A stretch of DNA of 64,000 nucleotides from Methyloprofundus sp. (GTDB lineage: Bacteria; Pseudomonadota; Gammaproteobacteria; Methylococcales; Methylomonadaceae): contig AP023240.1 in NCBI GenBank assembly GCA_016592635.1, positions 2,769,630 through 2,833,629 on the forward strand, given 5' to 3'. The notes under the pieces are model-generated. The model made no database searches and had not been told where the DNA came from. It saw only the letters and a list, made by a program, of their open reading frames with translations. A program made the translations under genes and the position numbers. Below are positions 16,786 through 24,344 of the stretch, in pieces; position 1 is the first letter of the stretch, and each line of letters starts with the position of its first letter.

Positions 16786-17028
16786 ATGCATACAGTCACT
16801 TTAAAAGCAGATAATCAACTTTATCAACAGATTTCGCAAATGGCAGAAGAGCTTCACGTGTCAAAAAGTGAACTAATTCGTAAGGCTTTAGCAGCCTATC
16901 AAGAGAATTTATCTAAAAATAAAATACAACATGCTTTGCAAAGCGCCTCTCTTCAGGTACGTGATGCTAATACAGTGATCAATAAAGAGCTTGATGAGTT
17001 TATCTTTGATGGACTAAGTGATGTTTGA
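16786..17028 (+). CDS. Ribbon-helix-helix antitoxin (MazE/PemI partner type)
   Basis: An 80-residue DNA-binding antitoxin. The N-terminal strand HTVTLKADNQLYQQISQMA and helix SKSELIRKALAAYQ form a ribbon-helix-helix fold. The acidic C-terminal tail (NTVINKELDEFIFDGLSDV) would bind a toxin. The stop codon overlaps the ATG of the collapsed MazF-like gene, the normal coupling of such pairs. With the toxin destroyed it is now solitary and may act only as a repressor of its own promoter. Confidence 0.85.
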   Translation: MHTVTLKADNQLYQQISQMAEELHVSKSELIRKALAAYQENLSKNKIQHALQSASLQVRDANTVINKELDEFIFDGLSDV

Positions 17029-17189
17029 ACAAAGATAATTTAGAGAAAGATTCTGATGTTTTATGCGACCAACTCAGAGCGATTAGCTTACATCGTTTAC
17101 AGCCGACAAAATTGCTACAATTGACTTCAGCACAGCTTATTTCTATTGAGCAACAGGTTTTACATATTTTAGATTTTTCTCATTTCTAA
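17021..17189 (+). pseudogene. MazF/PemK family toxin, internally deleted remnant
   Basis: The toxin start survives as ATGTTTGAACAA (MFEQ, as in many PemK proteins) and then runs into a stop after five codons. In another frame (17025-17189) the C-terminal quarter of a MazF/PemK toxin continues: DVLCDQLRAISLHRL, then LTSAQLISIEQQVLHILDF, matching the family's VLCDQxRAxDxxRL and final helix. About 70 residues between them, including the nuclease core, are missing. Not functional. The overlap with the antitoxin stop is preserved. Confidence 0.85.
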
Positions 17190-17190
17190 T

Positions 17191-17226
17191 ACATTTTTTT
17201 GCTATCGCAAAAAGCTAACCCAGCCT
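17191..17226. repeat. Right-end fragment of a family-1 (RAYT) element
   Basis: ATTTTTTTGCTATCGCAAAAAGCTAACCCAGCCT, in parts, matches the right end at 15285-15322. It begins two bases past the MazF remnant's stop codon, so an element inserted or recombined at the end of the dead toxin gene. Confidence 0.75.
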
Positions 17227-17305
17227 TATATATGCCCAAGATTTGACGATAACCCCTCATTCTGATGCTATAGTATGACTCAATACCCAATATCAGGTGA
17301 TAAAA

Positions 17306-17554
17306 ATGCAAAGAATTAGTATTACTATCAATGACCATTTAAAAACGGAATTAGATGCTATTGCAGCCAAAGGCGAAAGAGCGGCGTTTATTAGTCAAGC
17401 TATACAAAAAGCCGTGACTGATTGGCACAAACAACAAGCACTAAAAAAAATCCTCAACTTTAAACCTTATAAAGTTAATCAGGATTCGGCTGAGATATTA
17501 CATGAGCTTCGGGAGCAGCGAATACAGCAAGTCATTGATACGAGCCAGAGTTAA
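17306..17554 (+). CDS. Solitary ribbon-helix-helix antitoxin
   Basis: An 82-residue protein (MQRISITINDHLKTELDAIAAKGERAAFISQAIQKAV, in parts) with the ribbon-helix-helix layout of MazE/ParD/CopG regulators and a C-terminal helix (ILHELREQRIQQVID) of the toxin-binding kind. AGGTG lies seven bases before the ATG at 17306; the GTG at 17297 is less likely. No toxin follows: four bases after the stop an ATG opens a frame that ends after three codons, just before the GGGGTCAGACAC motif. The partner was probably lost. Confidence 0.82.
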   Translation: MQRISITINDHLKTELDAIAAKGERAAFISQAIQKAVTDWHKQQALKKILNFKPYKVNQDSAEILHELREQRIQQVIDTSQS

Positions 17555-17570
17555 TAATGCAACATTAAAC

Positions 17571-17586
17571 CAAAGGGGTCAGACAC
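17571..17586. repeat. Short dispersed motif CAAAGGGGTCAGACAC
   Basis: Exact reverse complement of 13107-13122. It lies where the toxin partner of the preceding antitoxin gene would be expected. Confidence 0.7.
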
Positions 17587-17683
17587 GATTGATTTATGCA
17601 AGGCATTAGTCTTAATAAGACAAAACAAGCTGAACAAATTAGATTTCTAAAATTCCTTTATAAATAAAGGGTTTCCATGAATA

Positions 17684-17692
17684 TGTTATAAT
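17684..17692 (+). promoter_or_regulatory. Extended -10 promoter of the small membrane protein
   Basis: TGTTATAAT, a consensus extended -10, 32 bases before the ATG at 17724; identical to the element at 13023-13031. Confidence 0.5.
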
Positions 17693-17723
17693 CTCTGAAA
17701 AATTTTTATACAGGATTTTATAT

Positions 17724-17858
17724 ATGTCTACTATAAATAGTGAAATATACAGTGCGTTAATTGATGAGGTCAAAGCTGATTTAAAAGTTATTAAATGGGG
17801 AATTGCTTTAATTGTGACAGCTGAAGTATTATCTCTTATGAAGGATATATTTTCTTAA
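17724..17858 (+). CDS. Small single-span membrane protein, 44 residues
   Basis: A short gene with a proper promoter and ribosome site (AGGA, eight bases before the ATG). The product has an amphipathic charged N-terminal helix (STINSEIYSALIDEVKADLK) and one hydrophobic segment (WGIALIVTAEVLSLM). I do not recognise it. Its layout is a miniature of the two tail-anchored coiled-coil proteins at 12085-12988 and could derive from such a gene. Between it and the antitoxin upstream lies only the dispersed motif. Confidence 0.55.
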   Translation: MSTINSEIYSALIDEVKADLKVIKWGIALIVTAEVLSLMKDIFS

Positions 17859-17898
17859 AAAGCATCTCCTACCTCTTTCTCTGGCTAACCCTTCCAGC

Positions 17899-18153
17899 TT
17901 AATCACCATAGTGCATTCTTGCTCGCACAATAAGAACAATACATTTATCGTCTTCAATACGATAAACGATACGATCTTGATACGATAACCTCACTGAATA
18001 ATAGCCTTTTAAGCTGCCTATTAATGGCTTTCCTGCCCTCGGTTCGAGCGCAATCTTGTTCCGTAAAATTTCTTTCGCCTTTATTTTAAGTTTCGGTGAC
18101 AAGCTTTGAATATCTTTTTGGGCTTTTTTTGTAAAATAGAGCGTGTAGTGCAT
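17899..18153 (-). CDS. RelE/ParE superfamily toxin
   Basis: An 84-residue toxin. Visible family features are YTLYFTKKAQKDIQSLSP at the N terminus, GKPLIGSLKGYYSVRLSYQDRIVY in the middle (about residues 41-64), and the C-terminal VRARMHYGD with the R-x-H-Y typical of RelE/StbE mRNA interferases. It starts directly after the antitoxin gene, with no gap. All conserved positions look intact. Confidence 0.88.
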   Translation of the reverse strand: MHYTLYFTKKAQKDIQSLSPKLKIKAKEILRNKIALEPRAGKPLIGSLKGYYSVRLSYQDRIVYRIEDDKCIVLIVRARMHYGD

Positions 18154-18414
18154 TTACTGAGCTTCACCAAAGACATCAGCAAAACTTATAAGCTCTTCCT
18201 TGCTCGCATTTTGTTCCGCTTCAAGCAGGTCTTCTTTAAATTGAGGCACTGATAACAGGTAAAGACTTTCTTGTAGGCTTTCATATTCTGCTCCCGACAT
18301 TAAGATTACAGTACCTGCTTTATGTTGTACCTCAAAAATCTCATGTTTCTGATTGCTTTGCTTAATTAACTCAAAAAAAGATTTTCTTGCTTCTGTCGCA
18401 GTTAAAGTAATCAT
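18154..18414 (-). CDS. Phd/YefM family antitoxin
   Basis: An 86-residue antitoxin. The N-terminal MITLTATEARKSFFELIKQ and the central GTVILMSGAEYESLQESLYLL are the Phd/YefM signature; the C-terminal half is acidic. GGAG lies about ten bases before the ATG. It pairs with the RelE-like toxin that follows immediately, and a perfect inverted repeat upstream (18433-18456) is a likely autoregulatory operator. Confidence 0.9.
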   Translation of the reverse strand: MITLTATEARKSFFELIKQSNQKHEIFEVQHKAGTVILMSGAEYESLQESLYLLSVPQFKEDLLEAEQNASKEELISFADVFGEAQ

Positions 18415-18432
18415 ATTTTATTCTCTCCATAT

Positions 18433-18456
18433 AGTGGTACATAAAATAGTACCACT
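18433..18456 (-). promoter_or_regulatory. Inverted repeat operator upstream of the Phd-RelE pair
   Basis: AGTGGTAC and GTACCACT, a perfect 8-base inverted repeat with an 8-base spacer, 19 bases before the antitoxin start. A further AGTGGT...ACCACC pair occurs at about 18514-18537. Position and symmetry fit an antitoxin operator. Confidence 0.65.
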
Positions 18457-18561
18457 CATATCATAACAGAATTAAGAGAACTTACTCAAAGGGATCATAC
18501 ATCATTAGTGTAGTGGTCTAATGAATCTGTACCACCCAATAGGTAATAAAATTAAAATAAT

Positions 18562-18855
18562 TTATTTTTTCTTTTTACTCTTGTTCTTTTGCGGTGCTTG
18601 TAATTTTGTCGTTAGTTTAATATTCTGCTTATTTTTAGCAATGGTCTTGTCGCCAATGCCTTTCACTTTCTTTAAATCAGCCAAACTGGTAAAATCCCCA
18701 TGCTTGTTTCGATATTTAACAATCTCTTCTGCTTTTTTCTGGCCTACACCTTGTAATGATGCGGCAATTTCCTTGGAACTGGCTTTATTAATATCAACAG
18801 GCACAGCAAATACGTTGAAAGACAATAACATAAACAATACTATTAACTTTTTCAT
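18562..18855 (-). CDS. ComEA-like helix-hairpin-helix protein
   Basis: A 97-residue secreted DNA-binding protein. It has a signal peptide (KKLIVLFMLLSFNVFA), then VDINKASSKEIAASLQGVGQ and FTSLADLKKVKGIGDKTI (about residues 20-77), the paired helix-hairpin-helix motifs of ComEA. A lysine-rich tail (PQKNKSKKKK) follows. AGGATAG precedes the ATG. ComEA binds incoming DNA in the periplasm during natural transformation; nearby type IV pilins make that plausible. No other competence gene is in the window. Confidence 0.9.
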   Translation of the reverse strand: MKKLIVLFMLLSFNVFAVPVDINKASSKEIAASLQGVGQKKAEEIVKYRNKHGDFTSLADLKKVKGIGDKTIAKNKQNIKLTTKLQAPQKNKSKKKK

Positions 18856-18970
18856 TTTTCTATCCTGAATTTGTAGTAAAATTTAAGTATAGTTCAAATG
18901 CTAGGCTTACCAAGTTTTTTATTTTATACTCCAAGTCGTTCATAACTCATAAATGAAGACTTTAGCGACC

Positions 18971-19408
18971 TTATATAATGATATTTTCTATCTGTTGATC
19001 TAGCTGTTTGAGTTCTCTATAAAACTCATTACAAATCAAATGATACATCTGTGCTATTTTCACAGGTACATAATCATGTACAATTCTATTGCGTATATCA
19101 CGCATTTCTAACCAAATATCAATATTGCTCACTAAGAAAAGCTTTTCCATTTGATGTAAACCATCTCTTAAAGTTTGGCTTTGCTCAGCTTGCAGATAGT
19201 ACTCATATGTTCTGAAGAACTTTATGGCTACTTCAACAACTCTGATAAAACGATCGCTTAATGCATCATATGGCTCCAACTCATCAGCAGAATAATTTTT
19301 ATCAACATGATAGGGTTGGAATTTTTCCACGCTTGCAGCCAATAATAAAAATGCTTTCTGGAACTTTATTTTTGCGATAATAAGTTGTTTTGTACTCACT
19401 TGGCTCAT
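18971..19408 (-). CDS. HepT-like toxin (HEPN domain)
   Basis: A 145-residue all-helical HEPN protein. The RNase motif R-x4-H-x-Y is present as RNRIVHDY (about residues 107-114). HepT toxins cleave RNA and are silenced when the paired MntA nucleotidyltransferase adenylylates the motif tyrosine. The gene follows mntA with a 4-base ATGA overlap. Length is near normal (about 140) and the active site is intact. Confidence 0.9.
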   Translation of the reverse strand: MSQVSTKQLIIAKIKFQKAFLLLAASVEKFQPYHVDKNYSADELEPYDALSDRFIRVVEVAIKFFRTYEYYLQAEQSQTLRDGLHQMEKLFLVSNIDIWLEMRDIRNRIVHDYVPVKIAQMYHLICNEFYRELKQLDQQIENIII

Positions 19409-19701
19409 AATCTTTGCAATGAAATTTTATTGATTGATTTTATAAATATCGCGTGCTCACTGCTGATCGACATTGGGTTGACTACCAACACATCAATCTT
19501 TTCTTCACACAGCTTAAAAAAATCTCGGGTGATTTTCCTAGATAGTTCAAAACTAGGCTGCTGAGAAAAAATCAATAAATCAATGTCTCCACCTCGCTTA
19601 TTATCATCTACTCTTGAACCAAATAGATAGACTTCATCTTCATTATTTAAATTTTTCAAAGCATTTTTTAATGCCTTGATTTGTATTGTATCTAATCTCA
19701 T
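19405..19701 (-). CDS. MntA-like nucleotidyltransferase antitoxin
   Basis: A 98-residue minimal nucleotidyltransferase. The catalytic GSRVDDNKRGGDIDLLI gives G-S and D-x-D (about residues 26-42), and a third acidic position follows in EKIDVLVV. It should transfer AMP to the HepT partner, neutralising it. The open frame extends upstream only through a TTG at 19737, whereas the ATG at 19701 fits the family length; its ribosome site is weak. It overlaps hepT by four bases. Confidence 0.9.
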   Translation of the reverse strand: MRLDTIQIKALKNALKNLNNEDEVYLFGSRVDDNKRGGDIDLLIFSQQPSFELSRKITRDFFKLCEEKIDVLVVNPMSISSEHAIFIKSINKISLQRL

Positions 19702-19741
19702 ATTTACCAATAACAAAGGAGGATGAAAACAAAACAAACAC

Positions 19742-20314
19742 TCATAAAACTTGCCCAGGAAATAGGCTCAATAATGCCTCACTATTAGCTACCGCAATCA
19801 ACACTTGCACCTGCACCTGCCCCGCAAAATCCTTGCTCATAATTTTTCCTGATAATTTTTGCACATGATACTCAAAAGGCTGCAATTGATTGTAATCCAG
19901 AGTAAATTGCAAAGTCACCCGTTCAATATAAGGCTCTATATCTGCCGCCGCTATCGCTAACTTAGCGGTACCACCATAAGCTCGGGTCAAACCACCCGCA
20001 CCGAGCTTTATACCACCGAAATATCGTACCACTACTACCAACACATTAATTAAATCATGACCTTCAACATACTTATAAACTGGCTTCCCAGCTGTACCTG
20101 AAGGCTCTCCCGCATCATGAAACCGACAAATAATTCCTTTTTCTGTTTTGATTCGATAAGCAAATACGATATGATTCGCCGCCGCATGTTCAATTCGTAA
20201 GGCATCTAAAGTTGCCAGCGCATCAACTTCACTTATACAGGGGTATATAAAGCCAATAAATCGAGACTTTTTAATGGTTTCTTCTATTATTGTTGGCGTA
20301 TTAACACATTGCAT
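19742..20314 (-). CDS. yigZ: YigZ/IMPACT family protein
   Basis: A 190-residue protein of the UPF0029/IMPACT family. The N-terminal domain has KKSRFIGFIYP, then RFHDAGEPSGTAGKPVYKYVEG (about residues 64-85, family signature) and VVRYFGGIKLGAGGLTRAYG (about 95-114). The C-terminal 60 residues form the ferredoxin-like DUF1949 domain. AAGGA lies seven bases before the ATG. The bacterial function is not settled; the fold is related to translation GTPase domain IV. Confidence 0.93.
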   Translation of the reverse strand: MQCVNTPTIIEETIKKSRFIGFIYPCISEVDALATLDALRIEHAAANHIVFAYRIKTEKGIICRFHDAGEPSGTAGKPVYKYVEGHDLINVLVVVVRYFGGIKLGAGGLTRAYGGTAKLAIAAADIEPYIERVTLQFTLDYNQLQPFEYHVQKLSGKIMSKDFAGQVQVQVLIAVANSEALLSLFPGQVL

Positions 20315-20409
20315 TCACTCATCCTTACTAAGGAACGAGGATTCAATAATGCCCGCTCCTAATTATTGTTATCATAGTCGGTTGCATATTGACCCCAAAC
20401 ACACACTTT

Positions 20410-21066
20410 ATGGCGAATTTTAATACCCACATTTTTGTCGCAGCCACCGCAAGCGGTTTAGCTGCCGTCACACTCTCCAATAAAAATATAATCCAACTAC
20501 TGGATATTCCCTGGTTTGTTTTTTTAGGTACCATTGGCGGCTTATTACCCGATATTGATTCAGATAGCTCGCGCCCCTTAAAATTGCTGTTCACATCCTT
20601 GGCAACATTGATGTCGATACTCGCTATTTTAGCATTTAAAGATCAATATATTTTGCAGCACTTATTTATTATCGCCAGCAGTACTTTTTTTATTGTTCGC
20701 TACCCGATTTTAGCTGTCTTCAAATATTTAACGGTACATCGTGGTGCTATTCATTCCTTACTTTGCGCCGTACTTTTTAGCTTATTAATTGTCTGCATTA
20801 ACTCTTCCTTATTTCATAATGCTAATTATTTTTCGTGGATGAGTGGTGCTTTTATTGGCTTTGGCTTTATTGTGCATTTATTATTAGATGAATTCTATAG
20901 CGTTGATCTCGGCAATGCACAATTAAAACGCTCCTTTGGCACCGCATTCAAATTATTCAGCATCCGCTATCTAAGTGTTTCTATCATGATGCTAGTTATT
21001 TGCATCGTCCTTTTTTTATGGGCTCCGCCCTTCCCTTTTACACTTAATTGGCCGCTTTTAGGATAA
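20410..21066 (+). CDS. YdjM-like membrane-bound metal-dependent hydrolase family
   Basis: A 218-residue integral membrane protein of the DUF457/YdjM family. Conserved acidic and histidine positions lie in NFNTHIFVAATASG, GGLLPDIDSDSS (about residues 52-63), VHRGAIHSLL (about 114-123) and HLLLDEFYSVD (about 161-171), which look like a metal site at the membrane face. Five to six hydrophobic helices are visible. A TTG at 20389 would extend it by seven residues; the ATG is preferred. Its 3' end overlaps rlmG tail-to-tail by 23 bases. Substrate is unknown. Confidence 0.85.
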   Translation: MANFNTHIFVAATASGLAAVTLSNKNIIQLLDIPWFVFLGTIGGLLPDIDSDSSRPLKLLFTSLATLMSILAILAFKDQYILQHLFIIASSTFFIVRYPILAVFKYLTVHRGAIHSLLCAVLFSLLIVCINSSLFHNANYFSWMSGAFIGFGFIVHLLLDEFYSVDLGNAQLKRSFGTAFKLFSIRYLSVSIMMLVICIVLFLWAPPFPFTLNWPLLG

Positions 21067-22174
21067 TAAATTTAGCATTCGCAGCAACTAACTCAACTTT
21101 AGCAAAATATTGCTTTAGACTTGCCTGATAACCCAAGTGGCGGTTACCAATCACCCATAATTCACCACCTACTGATAATATTTGTGCCGCTTGCTTAAAC
21201 ATACGCATGGCAATATGATTACCAACCGTGTTTTGCTGATGAAATGGTGGGTTACACAAGATTAAATCAACAGAGTCGGGAGCAAAATCAGTTAAAGCAT
21301 CACTTGCTTTAAAGCTGGCACTACGTTGCGCAAACGCCAATTTAAAATTCTGCTGTGCGGAAGCAACCGCCATAAAAGACTCATCAATAAAATGCAAGGT
21401 GGCTGCGGGATTTTTTTCGGCAAAAATTAAACCTACAACACCATTACCACAACCCAAATCTACTATTTGTTGATATTTGTTATTTTCAGGTAAGTGCTGT
21501 AAGAAAAAGCGTGTACCAATATCCAATTGTTGCCGAGAAAATACATTTGCATGATTACAAATTTGGTATTCAGTACCTTCCAGTTGATAACAAGTAGGGT
21601 ATGGATTAACAGAGATTTCTCTGGCAACATCAGGCGTTGCATAAATCAAGCGAGCCTTTTTAACCGCTTTAGAGGGAGTCGTTGCGCCAATTAATCGTGC
21701 CAAGGTTTGCCAAACTGAATTTGGCATATTTTTAACCATGCCCGCAACAATGACTTGAGTGTTCACTGTTAAATTTTTTTGTAAACGTATCAATAAGTCT
21801 TCAAAAAAAGCCAAAGTTTTGGGTGCTTTTATTAAGATAAAATCAAACTGCTGCGCAGGTAAATTGATACTATCAAATAATTGCACAGTATTAGCATTTA
21901 TTTGATTCAAGCGTAAATTCTCTTGCGTTGCTACTTGGGCAATATAAGAGTCAGTTACCACACAAGGATTATACTTATGCAAGGCGACTGCCAAAGCCCC
22001 AAAGCTATCATTAACCAGCAAAATACGCGCATTAGCTGTTGTTATTTTAGTAGCAACATCATTAAGCAGATATTCATCTGCTGCATCCCATGCACGTAAT
22101 TTTTCTTGTTTTTCAATTGGAAAACGTAATAACTGAAAATTCCCTTGAGGAATTTTTATCAAAGTATCTGCCAC
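21044..22174 (-). CDS. rlmG: 23S rRNA (guanine1835-N2)-methyltransferase RlmG
   Basis: A 376-residue two-domain methyltransferase. The N-terminal domain opens LLRFPIEKQEKLRAWDAADEYLL, in parts, which fits RlmG rather than RsmC. The C-terminal catalytic domain has ANVFSRQQLDIGTRFFLQHLP, again in parts, the SAM loop IVDLGCGNGVVGL (about residues 235-247) and the active-site NPPF (308-311). Length agrees with E. coli RlmG (378). It methylates G1835 in 23S rRNA. Confidence 0.94.
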   Translation of the reverse strand: MADTLIKIPQGNFQLLRFPIEKQEKLRAWDAADEYLLNDVATKITTANARILLVNDSFGALAVALHKYNPCVVTDSYIAQVATQENLRLNQINANTVQLFDSINLPAQQFDFILIKAPKTLAFFEDLLIRLQKNLTVNTQVIVAGMVKNMPNSVWQTLARLIGATTPSKAVKKARLIYATPDVAREISVNPYPTCYQLEGTEYQICNHANVFSRQQLDIGTRFFLQHLPENNKYQQIVDLGCGNGVVGLIFAEKNPAATLHFIDESFMAVASAQQNFKLAFAQRSASFKASDALTDFAPDSVDLILCNPPFHQQNTVGNHIAMRMFKQAAQILSVGGELWVIGNRHLGYQASLKQYFAKVELVAANAKFIILKAAN

Positions 22175-22232
22175 GGCATTAATATATTAAACGCAGGCGG
22201 ACTAGACCGCCCAGCATGAAAATAAGACTCAA

Positions 22233-23825
22233 TTATGAACTACAAGACAACATTGAACAACCCGCCTTAGTACGCGCCCAATCGGGACGTTTTTCAGCCC
22301 ATTGCTGATGCTCAATTTGTTCATCATAAGGGTTCCGCAATACCTCTAATAAATCATTAACCATGCTATTATCGCCCTGCTCTGCTTTATCTATCGCCAG
22401 CTGAGCCAAATAATTTCTGAGTACATATTTAGGATTAACCGCATTCATACTTTGCTTCCTATCAATATCAGCCGTTTTATCTTGCTGCACTCTCAAAATA
22501 TATTGTCGCAACCATGCAAGCGTCTGCTCTTTAACTGAATCAGTCAATTGTGCTGGCAGGTAATAGGCATCTGCTAATACTGCCAATAATTGCTGATCCG
22601 TTAGCGCAGTTTCAGTATTAATATCTGCTAAGCGGCGATAAAAAATAGTCATATCAGTTTCCGCCAAGGTCAATACGGTTAATAGCTCATCTATTAACGC
22701 TTTATCAGTATCTGGCTCAAAAACTTGCAAACCCAACTTCTCAGCCATCATTTCTTGATAGCCATTTATAAACGTCGCGCTATATAACTGTAAAGCCGCT
22801 TGTAAAGGCTCAACCTGTTCAATCAAAGGGTAGATAGCATTAGCTAATTGATTCAAATTCCAGCCGGCAATTTGTGGTTGATTGCCAAAGCGGTAGCGCC
22901 TTTCTGCTCTATCGGTGGTATTTGGAGTCCAATCAGGATCGTAATTATCTAACCAGCCATAAGGCCCATAATCAATAGTCAGCCCTAGAATAGACATATT
23001 ATCGGTATTCATCACGCCATGTACAAAACCGACTCTTTGCCAATGTATAATCATCTTTGCTGTTTTAGCACACACTTCATTAAACCAAGCTAAGTATACT
23101 TCTGTGCTTGGCTCACCTAGATGTGCAAACTCATGGCAAATCGTATAATCAACTAGTTGACGTAATAAACCAACATCTTGCCGTGCACTATGAATTTCAA
23201 AGCTACCAAAGCGTAAAAAAGACGGTGCTACACGACATACCACTGCGCCTAATTCTGCCTGTGGGTTACCGTCATAAAACATGTCACGCATCACATGCTC
23301 ACCCGTGGTCACTAAACTTAATGCACGTGTTGTGGGAATACCCAGGTGAAACATTGCTTCACTGCATAAAAATTCACGTACTGAAGAACGCAATACTGCC
23401 AAACCATCTGCACCACGTGAGTAGGGTGTCAGCCCTGCTCCTTTTAATTGCAGAACCCAGTGTTCACCTTTGGAATTAACAACCTCACCTAAGTTAATTG
23501 CCCTGCCATCACCCAGCTGCCCAGCCCAATTGCCAAACTGATGGCCTCCGTAACACATTGCATAAGCTTGCATGCCTGTTGCTAGCTGATTACCAGCAAA
23601 GACTTGAGTAAAATAATCATCACTACAATCTTCTGGCGACAAATCAAATAATGCCGCCACCTCAGTAGAATATGCAACTAATTGCGGTTCATTCACTGGT
23701 GTGGGTGATACGAAAGAATAGCAAGCATCCTTTACCTGGCGTGGATAATGACTCGTCGACTCATCACCTGGTAATTCCTGTACAAAACTATTTTCGAAAT
23801 GTAATTGGTTAAGCTTTTTTTGCAT
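22233..23825 (-). CDS. selO: Protein adenylyltransferase SelO (YdiU)
   Basis: A 530-residue pseudokinase-fold enzyme that AMPylates proteins in redox stress. Signature segments are YGGHQFGNWAGQLGDGRA (about residues 91-108), QLKGAGLTPYSRGADG, and MNTDNMSILGLTIDYGP (about 273-289), which carries the metal-binding residues. The C terminus CSMLSCSS keeps the CSS motif in which eukaryotic members carry selenocysteine; here Cys528. Slightly longer than E. coli YdiU (478). A family-3 repeat separates it from pilZ. Confidence 0.95.
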   Translation of the reverse strand: MQKKLNQLHFENSFVQELPGDESTSHYPRQVKDACYSFVSPTPVNEPQLVAYSTEVAALFDLSPEDCSDDYFTQVFAGNQLATGMQAYAMCYGGHQFGNWAGQLGDGRAINLGEVVNSKGEHWVLQLKGAGLTPYSRGADGLAVLRSSVREFLCSEAMFHLGIPTTRALSLVTTGEHVMRDMFYDGNPQAELGAVVCRVAPSFLRFGSFEIHSARQDVGLLRQLVDYTICHEFAHLGEPSTEVYLAWFNEVCAKTAKMIIHWQRVGFVHGVMNTDNMSILGLTIDYGPYGWLDNYDPDWTPNTTDRAERRYRFGNQPQIAGWNLNQLANAIYPLIEQVEPLQAALQLYSATFINGYQEMMAEKLGLQVFEPDTDKALIDELLTVLTLAETDMTIFYRRLADINTETALTDQQLLAVLADAYYLPAQLTDSVKEQTLAWLRQYILRVQQDKTADIDRKQSMNAVNPKYVLRNYLAQLAIDKAEQGDNSMVNDLLEVLRNPYDEQIEHQQWAEKRPDWARTKAGCSMLSCSS

Positions 23826-23862
23826 CAGTTTGGCTAAAAAATATTTTCAGGATTCCTTAAAT

Positions 23863-23995
23863 GTGTCGGAATAGCTTATCAAGTGCAGCGCAGATAATAT
23901 TTTCCGACAAGATGAAAGGCGATGATATTACTTGCATAATTTTTATGCCTTGGGTAAATACATTGGTGGAAAACGCTAAAGCTATTCCACCCTAC
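23863..23995. repeat. Inverted-repeat element, family 3, abutting pilZ
   Basis: TGTCGGAATAGCTTATCAAG and GCTAAAGCTATTCCACCCTAC are the ends of a 133-base copy of the 13778-13975 element. Its right end supplies the TAG stop of pilZ (23994-23992). Confidence 0.85.
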
Positions 23996-24342
23996 ATCGT
24001 ATGTGTTGAACGGTCTGAATCTAGTGAACCTGCCAAATAGGTCTCAATTTTATTTCTCGCAGTACCACCATCTTGATCACTAAACTGCACGCCAATACCG
24101 GCAGTTCGATAACCCTCGGCACCTTCTGGTGTGATCCAAACAACTTTACCCGCGATAGGTAAGCGCTCGGTTTCTTCCATTAAATTAAGCAGCATAAATA
24201 CTTCTTGCCCTAATACATATTTGCGCGTAGTCGGAATAAATAAGCCACCATTTACTATATAAGGCATATATGCGGAGTAAAGTGCATTTTTTTCTTTGAT
24301 GGATAAAGATAAAATCCCTTGTCGTGGTGCTGATTCTGCCAT
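23992..24342 (-). CDS. pilZ: Type IV pilus PilZ protein
   Basis: A 116-residue single PilZ-domain protein needed for type IV pilus biogenesis. ILSLSIKEKNALYSAYMPYIVNGG and KVVWITPEGAEGYRTAGIGVQF, in parts, match the founding PilZ group, which lacks the RxxxR c-di-GMP site, as here. The C terminus ends STHTM as in relatives. The position after holB is classical. The frame runs on upstream to 24372 but that overlaps holB; the ATG at 24342 is used. The stop codon lies in the adjacent repeat element. Confidence 0.93.
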   Translation of the reverse strand: MAESAPRQGILSLSIKEKNALYSAYMPYIVNGGLFIPTTRKYVLGQEVFMLLNLMEETERLPIAGKVVWITPEGAEGYRTAGIGVQFSDQDGGTARNKIETYLAGSLDSDRSTHTM

Positions 24343-24344
24343 AA

